Origin: Candidatus Magasanikiibacteriota bacterium
GTDB lineage: Bacteria > Patescibacteriota > Patescibacteriia > Magasanikbacterales > GWA2-37-8
DNA: 64,000 nt
Assembly: GCA_903853785.1 (NCBI GenBank)
Contig: CAINUM010000063.1
Span: forward strand, 1-64,000
Direction: 5' to 3'
A program made the translations under genes and the position numbers. Of the stretch, positions 31,721-40,282 are shown piece after piece; positions within the stretch are counted from its first letter, which is position 1, and the number at the start of each line of letters is the position of its first letter. The notes below the pieces were generated by a model that searched no databases, had not been told where the DNA came from, and was given only the letters and a program-made list of their open reading frames with translations.

Positions 31721-32269
31721 ATGTCTCGTATTGGTAAAAAAGTTAGAACAATACCACAAGGCGTAACTGTGGAAGTAAAAGGCGACGATTTGGTTGTTAA
31801 AGGACCAAAAGGTGAATTGCGCTTAAAATTACATTCCCGCGTTACCGTATCCACTGCTGATGGTAAAGTGACTGTTAGTGTGATCAATGAAGAAAACACC
31901 AAAGACAAAGCTTTATGGGGAACATTTTCCAGTATTATTGAAAATATGTTGGAAGGTGTAACTGTTGGTTTTAAAAAACAATTAGAAATCAATGGTGTTG
32001 GTTATAAAGCTAACCTAAAAGGTGAAAGTTTGGTGTTGGAAGTTGGTTTTTCTCATCCTGTTGAAATAAAACCGGTGGCCGGCATTAAATTTGAAGTAGA
32101 GAAAAATGTGATCACAGTTGTTGGGCACGATAAACAAATGGTTGGTGAGATGGCTGCTCAAATTCGTAGTACTAAAAAAGTAGAACCTTATAAAGGCAAA
32201 GGCATCAAATATGTTGGTGAGGTAGTACGCCGCAAGGCAGGTAAGACCGCTGCTAAAGGAGCTGCATAA
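31721..32269 (+). CDS. rplF: Ribosomal protein uL6
   Basis: A 50S protein near the factor-binding site. At 182 residues it has the family start SRIGKKVRTIPQGVTVEVKG, NMLEGVTVGFKKQLEINGVGY and the end VEPYKGKGIKYVGEVVRRKAGK. A short Ala-rich tail is present. Confidence 0.96.
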   Translation: MSRIGKKVRTIPQGVTVEVKGDDLVVKGPKGELRLKLHSRVTVSTADGKVTVSVINEENTKDKALWGTFSSIIENMLEGVTVGFKKQLEINGVGYKANLKGESLVLEVGFSHPVEIKPVAGIKFEVEKNVITVVGHDKQMVGEMAAQIRSTKKVEPYKGKGIKYVGEVVRRKAGKTAAKGAA

Positions 32270-32294
32270 TTTAGCTTAAAGAATATATAAAAAT

Positions 32295-32669
32295 ATGCGT
32301 AGATTGACCAAGAAAAATAAAAATGGATTACGTCAAATACGTCATGCTCGTGTTCGTGCTCATTTGAGTGGTACACAAGCAAGACCTCGTTTGTCTGTTT
32401 TCCGCAGTTTGAGAAGTATTACTGCTCAATTGATTAATGATGAAACTGGTAAAACATTAGTTCAAGCTAGTGGAAAAGAAGTTGCTAAAGAAAAAGCCGA
32501 AGGCTTGTCAGGAAAGATTGCAACTGCTAGTTTAGTTGGTAAAAAAATTGCTGAAAAAGCCAAAGCAGCCGGCATTACTAAAGTAGTGTTTGACCGTGGA
32601 GGTTACCAATATCATGGACGCGTTGCGGCTTTAGCCGAAGGTGCTCGTGCTGGTGGCTTGGAATTTTAA
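32295..32669 (+). CDS. rplR: Ribosomal protein uL18
   Basis: A 5S rRNA binding protein. At 124 residues it has [39 protein letters not shown] and the C-terminal [20 protein letters not shown]. Standard position between rplF and rpsE. Confidence 0.96.
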   Translation: MRRLTKKNKNGLRQIRHARVRAHLSGTQARPRLSVFRSLRSITAQLINDETGKTLVQASGKEVAKEKAEGLSGKIATASLVGKKIAEKAKAAGITKVVFDRGGYQYHGRVAALAEGARAGGLEF

Positions 32670-32691
32670 TTTGTAATATTGATTTAAATTT

Positions 32692-33270
32692 ATGCAAAAA
32701 AGTTTCAAGAGACCAGGAAGAGAAAAAGAAAAATCCGAGTTTGATTCCAATATTTTGGATTTAGCTCGCGTTACCCGCGTTACTGAAGGTGGAAAACATA
32801 TGAGTTTTCGTGCTTTGGTAGTTGTTGGTGATCGCAAGGGCCGCGTCGGATTTGGCGTTGAAAAAGGAAAAGACGTTCAGATTGGTGTAGACAAAGCTAC
32901 TCGTCAAGCAAAAAAGAACTTGATTAAAGTACCAATTGTAAATGAAACTATTCCTCACGCTGTTTACATGAAATTCAAAGCAGCTAAAGTGATGTTGAAA
33001 CCAGCTCCAAAAGGTTCTGGTATTATCGCCGGTGGTGCAGTACGCGTAGTATTGGATCTAGCTGGTGTACCAAATGTTTCTTCAAAAATTATCGGAAAAA
33101 CAAAAAATAAAATTACTATTATCAAAGCTACATTTGAAGCTTTAAAAGCTTTGCATGTTAGTGCTCCAAGACACAATACTAAATTTACTCCAGTTGCAGC
33201 TTCTCAAGCAAAAGAAGTAAAGACTGAAGTAAAAGTTAGTACTGAAAAAACTAGCAAAATTAAGAAATAA
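32692..33270 (+). CDS. rpsE: Ribosomal protein uS5
   Basis: Decoding-fidelity protein near the mRNA entry. At 192 residues it has VTRVTEGGKHMSFRALVVVG, GVGFGVEKGKDV-like block, SGIIAGGAVRVVLDLAGVPN and SKIIGKTKNKITIIKATFEA. The lysine-rich tail is about 25 residues longer than usual. rplO starts 8 bases later, so rpmD (uL30), normally between them, is missing. Confidence 0.97.
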   Translation: MQKSFKRPGREKEKSEFDSNILDLARVTRVTEGGKHMSFRALVVVGDRKGRVGFGVEKGKDVQIGVDKATRQAKKNLIKVPIVNETIPHAVYMKFKAAKVMLKPAPKGSGIIAGGAVRVVLDLAGVPNVSSKIIGKTKNKITIIKATFEALKALHVSAPRHNTKFTPVAASQAKEVKTEVKVSTEKTSKIKK

Positions 33271-33278
33271 ATTTTTTT

Positions 33279-33719
33279 ATGAAATTAGCCATCCATACTT
33301 TAAAGGCTTCTAAGGGTTCCCGCCACACCGCTAAAAAACTTGGCCGTGGTAACGCCTCTGGTCATGGAAATTATTCCGGACATGGTGGTAAAGGACAAAC
33401 TGCTCGTTCTGGTGGTAGTCGTGGTTTGAAATTGAAAGGTTTCAAACGCTTAATGCAATCTACTCCAAAATTACGCGGTTTTACTAGTATTGCTACAAGA
33501 CCAACTGAAGTATTTTTGAGTGATTTAGAAAAACATTTTGCCGCTGGTGAAACTGTTAATCTTGTAACTTTAAAAGAAAAAAATGTTATTGCTGCTTCTG
33601 TAAAAACTGCTAAAGTAGTTGGAACAGGGGAGTTAAAGAAAAAATTAACAGTTGAAGGTTTGAAAACAACTGCTAGTGCAAAAATTGCTATTGAAAAAGC
33701 CGGAGGAGAAGTTAAATAA
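33279..33719 (+). CDS. rplO: Ribosomal protein uL15
   Basis: Late 50S assembly protein. At 146 residues it has KGSRHTAKKLGRGNASGHGN, GGKGQTARSGGSRG and a C-terminal domain with KVVGTGELKKKLTVEGLKTT. It directly follows rpsE and precedes secY by 12 bases, as in other bacteria except for the lost uL30 gene. Confidence 0.96.
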   Translation: MKLAIHTLKASKGSRHTAKKLGRGNASGHGNYSGHGGKGQTARSGGSRGLKLKGFKRLMQSTPKLRGFTSIATRPTEVFLSDLEKHFAAGETVNLVTLKEKNVIAASVKTAKVVGTGELKKKLTVEGLKTTASAKIAIEKAGGEVK

Positions 33720-33731
33720 CCCCTTCTTTTT

Positions 33732-35006
33732 ATGTTGGAAAAAATTGAACAAGTTTGGAATATTAAGGAAATTAGAAACAATATTTTGTTTGTAATTGCA
33801 ATGTTGGTTGTTTTCCGTTTGGCTTCACATGTACCAGTTCCAGGAGTAAATGTAGCAAATTTGAAAAGTTATTTGGCTGGAAATCAGATCTTAGGTTTGT
33901 TGAACGTATTTTCAGGTGGTACTATGGCCAACTTTTCAGTTATCATGTTGGGCGTAGCTCCATATATTACTGCTTCAATTATATTTCAATTGCTTGCGAT
34001 GATCGTACCTGCTTTAGAAGAAATGACTAAAGAAGGAGAGTCCGGTCAACAACGCATCAATATGTATACTCGTTATTTGACTGTACCACTAGCATTTTTG
34101 CAATCTTTTGGTATGATCAGATTGTTACAAAATTCTTCTCGTCCAATTTTATCCGACCTGACAACTTTTAGAATGATCACTATCATGGCAACTATTACTG
34201 CTGGAACTATGTTCTTGGTGTGGTTGGGTGAATTGATCTCTGAAAAGAAGGTTGGAAATGGAATGTCTTTGTTGATTTTTGCTGGTATCGTAGCTTCATT
34301 ACCAACTATTTTACGTACTGCTTTTGTAAATTACACATCAGCCGATCTTTACACTTTTGTAATGATGGCCGGTGTAGCTGTTTTAACAGTGGTGGGTGTT
34401 GTGTTTATCAACGAAGGTCAACGTAATATTCCAGTAACATATGCCAAGCAAATGCGTGGTAATCATGTTTACGGAGGATCATCTTCACACTTACCAATTC
34501 GTGTAAATATGTCTGGTGTTATTCCAATTATCTTTGCAATTTCTCTAGTATTATTTCCTCCAATGGTTGCGCAGTTTTTTGTACATGCTCGCAGTGCTTG
34601 GTTATCAACAATGGCTGTTAAAACTATCGCATTGTTTCAAAATCAAATTTTTTACGGCTTTGCTTATTTCTTTTTAGTATTTTTCTTTACATATTTCTAC
34701 ACTGCTGTAATTTTCCACCCTCAAAAAATTGCGGAGAATTTACAACGCCAAGGTGGATTTATTCCTGGTATTCGTCCAGGTAAGGAAACGGAAAAATATT
34801 TGGGCATGACTGTTAATCGCATCAATTTAATCGGTGCAACTTTCTTGGGTCTGATTGCCATTTTGCCTTTGTTAGTTCAAGGTGCATCTGGTTCAACTTC
34901 ATTCAAGATTGGTGGTACTAGTTTGTTGATCGTAGTAGCAGTAGCTATTGAGGCGGCTAAACAAATTGAGTCTCAGGTGACGATGCATGAGTACGACAGA
35001 ATTTAA
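33732..35006 (+). CDS. secY: Preprotein translocase subunit SecY
   Basis: The central channel of the Sec translocon. At 424 residues it has about ten transmembrane helices, the N-terminal WNIKEIRNNILFVIAMLVVF, SGGTMANFSVIMLGVAPYIT, the plug region and the cytosolic loop with GQRNIPVTYAKQ and GFIPGIRPGKETEKYL. Complete. The usual followers (adk, map, infA, rpmJ, rpsM) are absent here, and the operon ends with a large branched terminator-like structure. Confidence 0.97.
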   Translation: MLEKIEQVWNIKEIRNNILFVIAMLVVFRLASHVPVPGVNVANLKSYLAGNQILGLLNVFSGGTMANFSVIMLGVAPYITASIIFQLLAMIVPALEEMTKEGESGQQRINMYTRYLTVPLAFLQSFGMIRLLQNSSRPILSDLTTFRMITIMATITAGTMFLVWLGELISEKKVGNGMSLLIFAGIVASLPTILRTAFVNYTSADLYTFVMMAGVAVLTVVGVVFINEGQRNIPVTYAKQMRGNHVYGGSSSHLPIRVNMSGVIPIIFAISLVLFPPMVAQFFVHARSAWLSTMAVKTIALFQNQIFYGFAYFFLVFFFTYFYTAVIFHPQKIAENLQRQGGFIPGIRPGKETEKYLGMTVNRINLIGATFLGLIAILPLLVQGASGSTSFKIGGTSLLIVVAVAIEAAKQIESQVTMHEYDRI

Positions 35007-35029
35007 AATCAAATACCTCTAATTTTCAT

Positions 35030-35137
35030 AAAAAAACACAGGTCACAACCACTCTTTCGCTTTTTTGACCCGCGAGGGTCAAAGGATGAGCTTCGGCTCA
35101 TAACCCGCTCAAGAGTAATTGTGACCTGTGTTTTTTT
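35030..35137 (+). terminator. Branched terminator-like structure after secY
   Basis: A 19-bp outer stem (AAAAAAACACAGGTCACAA at 35030-35048 with its complement at 35119-35137) ends in seven T residues. It encloses a further CTCTT/AAGAG helix and two perfect hairpins: TTTGACCC-GCGA-GGGTCAAA and ATGAGC-TTCG-GCTCAT. Both inner loops are unusually stable tetraloops (GNRA and UUCG classes). This is much more elaborate than a simple terminator. Confidence 0.8.
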
Positions 35138-35167
35138 ATTCTACAAAATAGTATATACTTGATTGAT

Positions 35168-37282
35168 ATGGATTTAGAGAAATCAGTGTCTACATTAAAT
35201 AAAGTTGGGGTTGCGGTAGTGAAGAAATTGGATAAAATCGGTATTCATACTATCGGCGATTTGTTGTATTATTTTCCATTTCGTTATGATGATTATCAAG
35301 GGGTGGTAGGGATTAAAGAATTACAAGAAGGTAAATTGGTTTCAGTGAAAGCAAAGGTAGAATTAATCGCCAATCGAAGAAGCTTTAAAACTCGCAAAAT
35401 AATAACAGAAGCACTTGTATCTGATGGCAATAATAGCTTACGGATTATTTGGTTTAATCAGCCGTATGTTATAAAAAATATAAAGCCCGGCGATGTTTTT
35501 ATATTTACCGGAGTTGTAAAAACGGATATGCTTGGACCACAATTAATCGCTCCAAGTTATGAGCGAGCAATTGATGCAGAAAATACTTCACATCCAAAAT
35601 TAGTACCAATTTATTTTTTAACCGCTGGTTTATCTCAAAAGTACTTACGTTTTCTAATAAAACAAGCTCTTCTAGAAATTAATAACTTGAAAGATTATAT
35701 ACCTACAGAAGTAATTGAAGAAAATGATTTTTTGCCACTGAATTTAGCTTTACAAGGCATCCATTTTCCAGAAGATAATAATGATTTAGCAAACAGTCAG
35801 AAGCGTTTAAAATTTGATGAAATATTTTTGGTTCAACTTAAATCTGAATTATCTAGAAAAAATCGTCTTCAACAAAAAGCACCAAAAATAGTATTTAAAG
35901 AAAATGAAATTAAAGAATTGGTTAGTCAGCTGCCATTTGTTTTGACGAAATCACAAAAAATATCTGCTTGGGAAATTTTGAAAGATTTGGAAAAAACTAG
36001 TCCAATGAATAGATTATTATCAGGGGATGTTGGATCTGGTAAAACAGTTGTGGCCGCGATGAGTTTGTATTGTGCGACACTAAATGGTTTTCAAGCTATC
36101 ATGATGGCGCCAACGGAAATTCTGGCAAAGCAGCATTTTCAAAGTTTGGAAAGACTGTTGTCAAAATATTTAAATATTGCACTGCTTACTAGGTCGCAAT
36201 TCTTGGGAGTAGTAAATAATCAACCAGTAGAATATAAAAAGAAAGATTTGATCAAAGGTGTTAGTGAGGGTCAATTTAGTATAGTAATAGGAACGCATAC
36301 TTTGTTGTCTGAAAAAATAATATTAAATAAACTGGCTTTAGTTGTTATTGATGAACAACATCGTTTTGGTGTAAAACAAAGAAAAATGATCAAGGAAAAG
36401 ATTACTGGTTTAAATGGTTTGATGGCACATTTTTTGAGCATGACTGCCACTCCAATACCACGTTCATTAGCTTTGACATTGTATGGTGATTTGGATTTAT
36501 CAACCATAGATGAAATGCCACTTGGGCGTAAAACCATAACAACAAGGTTGGTGGAGTCTCACAATCGTCAAAAAGCGTATGATTTTATTGCTGAGCAGGT
36601 TAAGAAAGGACGACAAGCGTTTGTAGTATGTCCGCTAATTTTGCCCGCAGATAGTTTGCAAAATGATAATAAAGAGGCTGTATTCTTCGATTTAGCCAAC
36701 GAAAAGAAAAGTGTAGTGAAAGAGTTTGAATATTTATCAAAAAAAATTTATCCGAATTTTAAAGTTGGATATTTGCATGGCAAAATGCCTGGCAAAGAAA
36801 AAGATGAAATAATGCAAAAATTTAAAAAAGGTGAAATTGATATTTTAATTTCTACTTCTGTAGTAGAGGTTGGGGTAGACATTCCGAACGCTAGCGTGAT
36901 GATGGTAGAAGGTGCAGAAAGGTTTGGCTTGGCTCAACTTCATCAATTTCGAGGTCGAGTAGGTCGATCTGACCACCAGTCATATTGTCTACTTTTTACT
37001 ACTAACGAAGCGAGGGGTAATACTTTAGACCGTTTGATTTTTTTTGAAAAAAATAATAGCGGTTTTAAATTAGCGGAAAAAGATTTAGATACTCGCGGTC
37101 CAGGTGAAGTTTATGGTGATTTACAAAGTGGTCAAGAAGTATGGAAATTAGCCGGACCAATGGATAGTGAAATAATTAAAATTGCTAGATTTGCCGCAGC
37201 AAGAATCGCACCTCTTTTAAATAAATATCCAAATTTAAAGGAAAAAATTAATGATTTTATTTTAGGAAATCATTGGGAATAA
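35168..37282 (+). CDS. recG: ATP-dependent DNA helicase RecG
   Basis: Reverses stalled replication forks and migrates Holliday junctions. The ATG at 35168 gives MDLEKSVSTLNKVGVAVVKK; an in-frame TTG at 35159 is less likely. At 704 residues it has a wedge domain (residues about 60-160), Walker A GDVGSGKT, the DExH box IDEQHRFG, motif III LSMTATPIPRSLALTLYG, and motif VI HQFRGRVGRSDHQSYC. The C-terminal RecG segment LDTRGPGEVYGDLQSG is present. Complete. Confidence 0.96.
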   Translation: MDLEKSVSTLNKVGVAVVKKLDKIGIHTIGDLLYYFPFRYDDYQGVVGIKELQEGKLVSVKAKVELIANRRSFKTRKIITEALVSDGNNSLRIIWFNQPYVIKNIKPGDVFIFTGVVKTDMLGPQLIAPSYERAIDAENTSHPKLVPIYFLTAGLSQKYLRFLIKQALLEINNLKDYIPTEVIEENDFLPLNLALQGIHFPEDNNDLANSQKRLKFDEIFLVQLKSELSRKNRLQQKAPKIVFKENEIKELVSQLPFVLTKSQKISAWEILKDLEKTSPMNRLLSGDVGSGKTVVAAMSLYCATLNGFQAIMMAPTEILAKQHFQSLERLLSKYLNIALLTRSQFLGVVNNQPVEYKKKDLIKGVSEGQFSIVIGTHTLLSEKIILNKLALVVIDEQHRFGVKQRKMIKEKITGLNGLMAHFLSMTATPIPRSLALTLYGDLDLSTIDEMPLGRKTITTRLVESHNRQKAYDFIAEQVKKGRQAFVVCPLILPADSLQNDNKEAVFFDLANEKKSVVKEFEYLSKKIYPNFKVGYLHGKMPGKEKDEIMQKFKKGEIDILISTSVVEVGVDIPNASVMMVEGAERFGLAQLHQFRGRVGRSDHQSYCLLFTTNEARGNTLDRLIFFEKNNSGFKLAEKDLDTRGPGEVYGDLQSGQEVWKLAGPMDSEIIKIARFAAARIAPLLNKYPNLKEKINDFILGNHWE

Positions 37283-37317
37283 ATAAATTCGTATCTTTTT
37301 CATCAATTAGCAAAGTG

Positions 37318-37346
37318 TAGACTTGTGCTGTTTTTTTTGTTATAAT
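37318..37346 (+). promoter_or_regulatory. Promoter of GC-rich cassette 3
   Basis: TAGACT, a 17-base spacer and consensus TATAAT. Base composition switches from AT-rich to GC-rich a few tens of bases downstream, as in cassettes 1 and 2. Confidence 0.6.
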
Positions 37347-37421
37347 CTGCGCTAAGATCAATAATCACTGGTTTTGCGTAGGGACGCGAGATTCGGTGGT
37401 CAACAAGAGGGGACCTGTCTA

Positions 37422-37658
37422 ATGTCCGGCCAAGATAAAATTCTGCATTTCGGCATTCCCATCAAAGTGATGGGGCACAAGATTCGCACGATTCGTAGCC
37501 CGTTTCGCGGTATCGTGCAAGTCGCGGTCATTCGTCCGTCTGCCCGTGGTGGTGAGATAGTTCTTCGCTGGAAGGACATCAACCAACTCGGCATCAATCG
37601 GGCTGACCTCGACAGTGCGTTCCGAAAGCAGATGAAGGGGGCTGTTTCCCTGTTCTAG
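37422..37658 (+). CDS. GC-rich small gene 3, 78-residue basic protein
   Basis: I do not recognise this protein. The ATG follows AAGAGGGGA at a normal distance, a strong Shine-Dalgarno site. Predicted strands (GIPIKVMGHKIRTI, GIVQVAVIRPSARG, EIVLRWKDI) are followed by a helix (RADLDSAFRKQMKG), which looks like a real small folded protein. 36 of 60 bases at 37501-37560 are G or C. Codon choice is GC-rich at third positions, unlike recG before it and the Nudix fusion after it. It has its own promoter; downstream are hairpins but not the motif shared by cassettes 1 and 2. Origin by transfer is possible. Confidence 0.65.
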   Translation: MSGQDKILHFGIPIKVMGHKIRTIRSPFRGIVQVAVIRPSARGGEIVLRWKDINQLGINRADLDSAFRKQMKGAVSLF

Positions 37659-37695
37659 CCCTATGGGGCGTTCCTACAATTTAGTAGTTCAATGC

Positions 37696-37761
37696 AGTCG
37701 CGCGAGCGACTTTACTGACCTGATTGCAGGCAGCTGGCTGTGGATTTCTTAATTCGCAGCC
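37696..37761 (+). other. Two hairpins in the 3' region of cassette 3
   Basis: AGTCGC-GCGA-GCGACT at 37696-37711 has a GNRA loop. A longer stem, GGCTGTGGATT-TCTT-AATTCGCAGCC, lies at 37736-37761 (11 pairs including G-T pairs). Neither is followed by a long T run, so termination here is uncertain. The rest of 37659-37795 shows nothing else. Confidence 0.55.
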
Positions 37762-37795
37762 TTTGCATTTAAAACACTCTCCAACATATATTACA

Positions 37796-37825
37796 TTGTC
37801 AAGAATGACTCTATTGTGATAAAAT
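37796..37825 (+). promoter_or_regulatory. Promoter of the Nudix fusion gene
   Basis: TTGTCA, an 18-base spacer ending in TGTGA, and TAAAAT. Confidence 0.6.
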
Positions 37826-37850
37826 ATAGCCATTAAATAAGAAAATTATT

Positions 37851-40262
37851 ATGTCAGCAGAAAAATCTGGAGCCGGATTTGGCTATGAATTATCTGAAGG
37901 AGCACAAATTGATTTGAGAGATTTAGGACGTGAAGATGCAAAACCTAGAGAAATGTCTCGTGTTTTTATTTATCAATCAAAAGGCACAGATCAGGTTAGG
38001 GCAGAATTAATGTCAGGTAAATCCCCAGATCAGATTTCTTTTATTAATCTGATTTTTGCCGAAAAAAATGCCGACAGTATTAGTCCAAACCAACTTTTAC
38101 CAGTTGGTGGTTCTAAACGCCCGGGAGATAAAAATTCTTTAGAGGTTGCCAGAAGACGTATGCTTGAGGAAACCCATTTACGCCCAATTAAAATCAAAAA
38201 ATTGGGGAATATGGATTATAAATTAAATGATCCACGAAAAGAAAAGGCGGAGAAAATTGCAGCCACTTATTATTTAGCTGAAGTTTTGCCATTGGATGTT
38301 GCGTATTCTCTAAATCCTCATGAAGATAAAATCGCAGGTTATCATCAGATAGATTTGACTACATATCGGGATGAAATTTTACGACAAGGTTTTTATGTTG
38401 CCGATGAAAATTCTGATGGAGAGAGAAAATTGCCAATGATAGATAGTTTGAGAGTGAGATATGAAGTTGGACCGGAAGATATGACTTCAAATATAGTAGA
38501 AGATATATCGGCGCAAAACGTCGCCGAACTCCAGGGTAGGTTAGTGGAAGAATTAGAGAATAAAGATTTTCAAAAAACTCAAAAAATTCTCTATCACCTG
38601 ATCTCTTTGATGGATATGGATTCAAATGCTGTAGAGTATTGGATTGATGATGTCGATAAAGCAAAGAACATATTGGATTCTACTAAAATTTTAAAGGATT
38701 TGTTGAGTTATGCGGCAAATGAAGTTTATAATAATGATGTTACGAAAGTTAGTGAACTTTTTTTGGCAGCCTTTGATCTGAGCAATTTTGAAGACGAAGT
38801 TTCTGAAAAACACGCTGGGAGATCTCACAATGAAATGGTTTTGCGTGTCGTTTTTTCATTACTAGAATCCAAATTCAATTATGATAATTATATAGAATTA
38901 GTAAAAGCGAATCCAGATTTAGCAGATTTTGGTGAGCGATTAGAAAAATTTATCGGTATTCTTTCCAGTGGTGGAAACGAAACAGGTAATCGAAAAAAAT
39001 TAGCATTTCAATTAAAAGGGCTTGACCAAATAGATCCGGAACTTGTTGAAGAGGCTTTTTTTGAGGCGTTTTTCGATTTTATTCCTAAAGATGCAGATGG
39101 AAAAAAACAGTTTGAACGAAGAATTAATAAAACCTTAGCAGCTATTGATAGTTTGTTAGATGAAAAGATTGTTCGTTCAAAATTGGCTCCAGTAGTTCGT
39201 GATCAATATAACGAACGCTTGTTAACTCAGGTGGGTGAAATTCGTAATGCCAAAATTTTTACTTTAATGAAATACGCTTTGCCGGGTGTTGGTTTGGAAG
39301 AAAAAAGTCGTTTTAAAGCGGATCAAGATGAGGTGAGTGGTCCGCAAGATAAAAATATGTTGCGCCGTGTTGTTTTTGAGGCAAGACGTAAATTGGCGAT
39401 GTTATTTTTATTATTAGAATCAGACGAATATTACGATGAAGTAATAGATTTAGGTTCTCAAGAAATTCAAGCATTGTGGAATGATATTTTAGATCCACCC
39501 AAAGTAAACTGTTTTCTATCTGAAAAACGTAACGAAAATAATGATCTGTTGGATATAGAGTCTAATTTTGTTATGCCAGATAATAGCAGTGCTCAAACGA
39601 TGGCCGTACGTCCGTTTAAAAATAAACTGGGGGATACTACTATGCTGGTTGGTCAATCGCTGCGAAGAAAAGAGAGAGAATCGGTTTATCGCAAAATGAT
39701 TGTTCGTGGGTTTGATCGTCCGGAAGATATTAAGGATATTAATGGTCGCTCACTTGTAATTATGCCATCCAAAGATCAGCCGTTATCTGAGATTTTAAAA
39801 AAAGAAGAACGAGTGTTAGAAATTTGTGATCGTGATAATAATGGAAATTATGTTTGTGAGGATAAAAACTTTGAAGATCACGTGGCAGTATTTGATATAA
39901 TTGAAAGTTTGCAGAAAGACAAACATGTAAAAATTTTAGAATACAAGCCAACTAATGAACCGGGAACTTCTTTTGATAGTAATGGAGCTGGCGGTGAAGG
40001 TCAGATTAGGTTAGCAAAATTTTATATTCAACATACTGATAATAATGGAAACGTTAGGACTGAAGAGGTTCAAATTTTTACCCCTTCTGCAGATGGACGC
40101 AGTGGTTTTTATTGGGAAAAGAAAAAGAAAGAGGACGATGAAAGTTATGAATTTGATCGTCTGTTGCGTACCAAAGGGGTGCATTCATTTGTGGAGATTC
40201 TTTATCCAGCAAAAATATTTGGTAAACCAATTCAAAATGTAAATAAGAAAAAACGATCGTAA
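37851..40262 (+). CDS. Nudix to RelA/SpoT-like fusion protein
   Basis: An 803-residue soluble protein. Residues about 40-180 have a Nudix-like layout, with a box GDKNSLEVARRRMLEETHL in which the usual R-E pair reads R-R, so catalysis is uncertain. The middle (about 210-600) is helical and charged with no match I recognise. The segment from about 600 (SVYRKMIVRGFDRPEDIKDI, then NGRSLVIM near 630) to EVQIFT near 740 follows the spacing of RelA/SpoT synthetases: R-K-M, D-I-x-G-R, and the catalytic E of E-x-Q-I-x-T. The substrate-binding N-G-Y-x-S loop is not conserved. It could sense or handle (p)ppGpp-like nucleotides; this is inference. Confidence 0.55.
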   Translation: MSAEKSGAGFGYELSEGAQIDLRDLGREDAKPREMSRVFIYQSKGTDQVRAELMSGKSPDQISFINLIFAEKNADSISPNQLLPVGGSKRPGDKNSLEVARRRMLEETHLRPIKIKKLGNMDYKLNDPRKEKAEKIAATYYLAEVLPLDVAYSLNPHEDKIAGYHQIDLTTYRDEILRQGFYVADENSDGERKLPMIDSLRVRYEVGPEDMTSNIVEDISAQNVAELQGRLVEELENKDFQKTQKILYHLISLMDMDSNAVEYWIDDVDKAKNILDSTKILKDLLSYAANEVYNNDVTKVSELFLAAFDLSNFEDEVSEKHAGRSHNEMVLRVVFSLLESKFNYDNYIELVKANPDLADFGERLEKFIGILSSGGNETGNRKKLAFQLKGLDQIDPELVEEAFFEAFFDFIPKDADGKKQFERRINKTLAAIDSLLDEKIVRSKLAPVVRDQYNERLLTQVGEIRNAKIFTLMKYALPGVGLEEKSRFKADQDEVSGPQDKNMLRRVVFEARRKLAMLFLLLESDEYYDEVIDLGSQEIQALWNDILDPPKVNCFLSEKRNENNDLLDIESNFVMPDNSSAQTMAVRPFKNKLGDTTMLVGQSLRRKERESVYRKMIVRGFDRPEDIKDINGRSLVIMPSKDQPLSEILKKEERVLEICDRDNNGNYVCEDKNFEDHVAVFDIIESLQKDKHVKILEYKPTNEPGTSFDSNGAGGEGQIRLAKFYIQHTDNNGNVRTEEVQIFTPSADGRSGFYWEKKKKEDDESYEFDRLLRTKGVHSFVEILYPAKIFGKPIQNVNKKKRS

Positions 40263-40274
40263 GATCGTTTTTTT
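40248..40274. terminator. Terminator between convergent genes
   Basis: An AAAAAACGATC / GATCGTTTTTTT hairpin with a GTAA loop, serving the Nudix fusion gene on the plus strand and radA on the minus strand. Confidence 0.85.
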
Positions 40275-40282
40275 GTTTAGTA

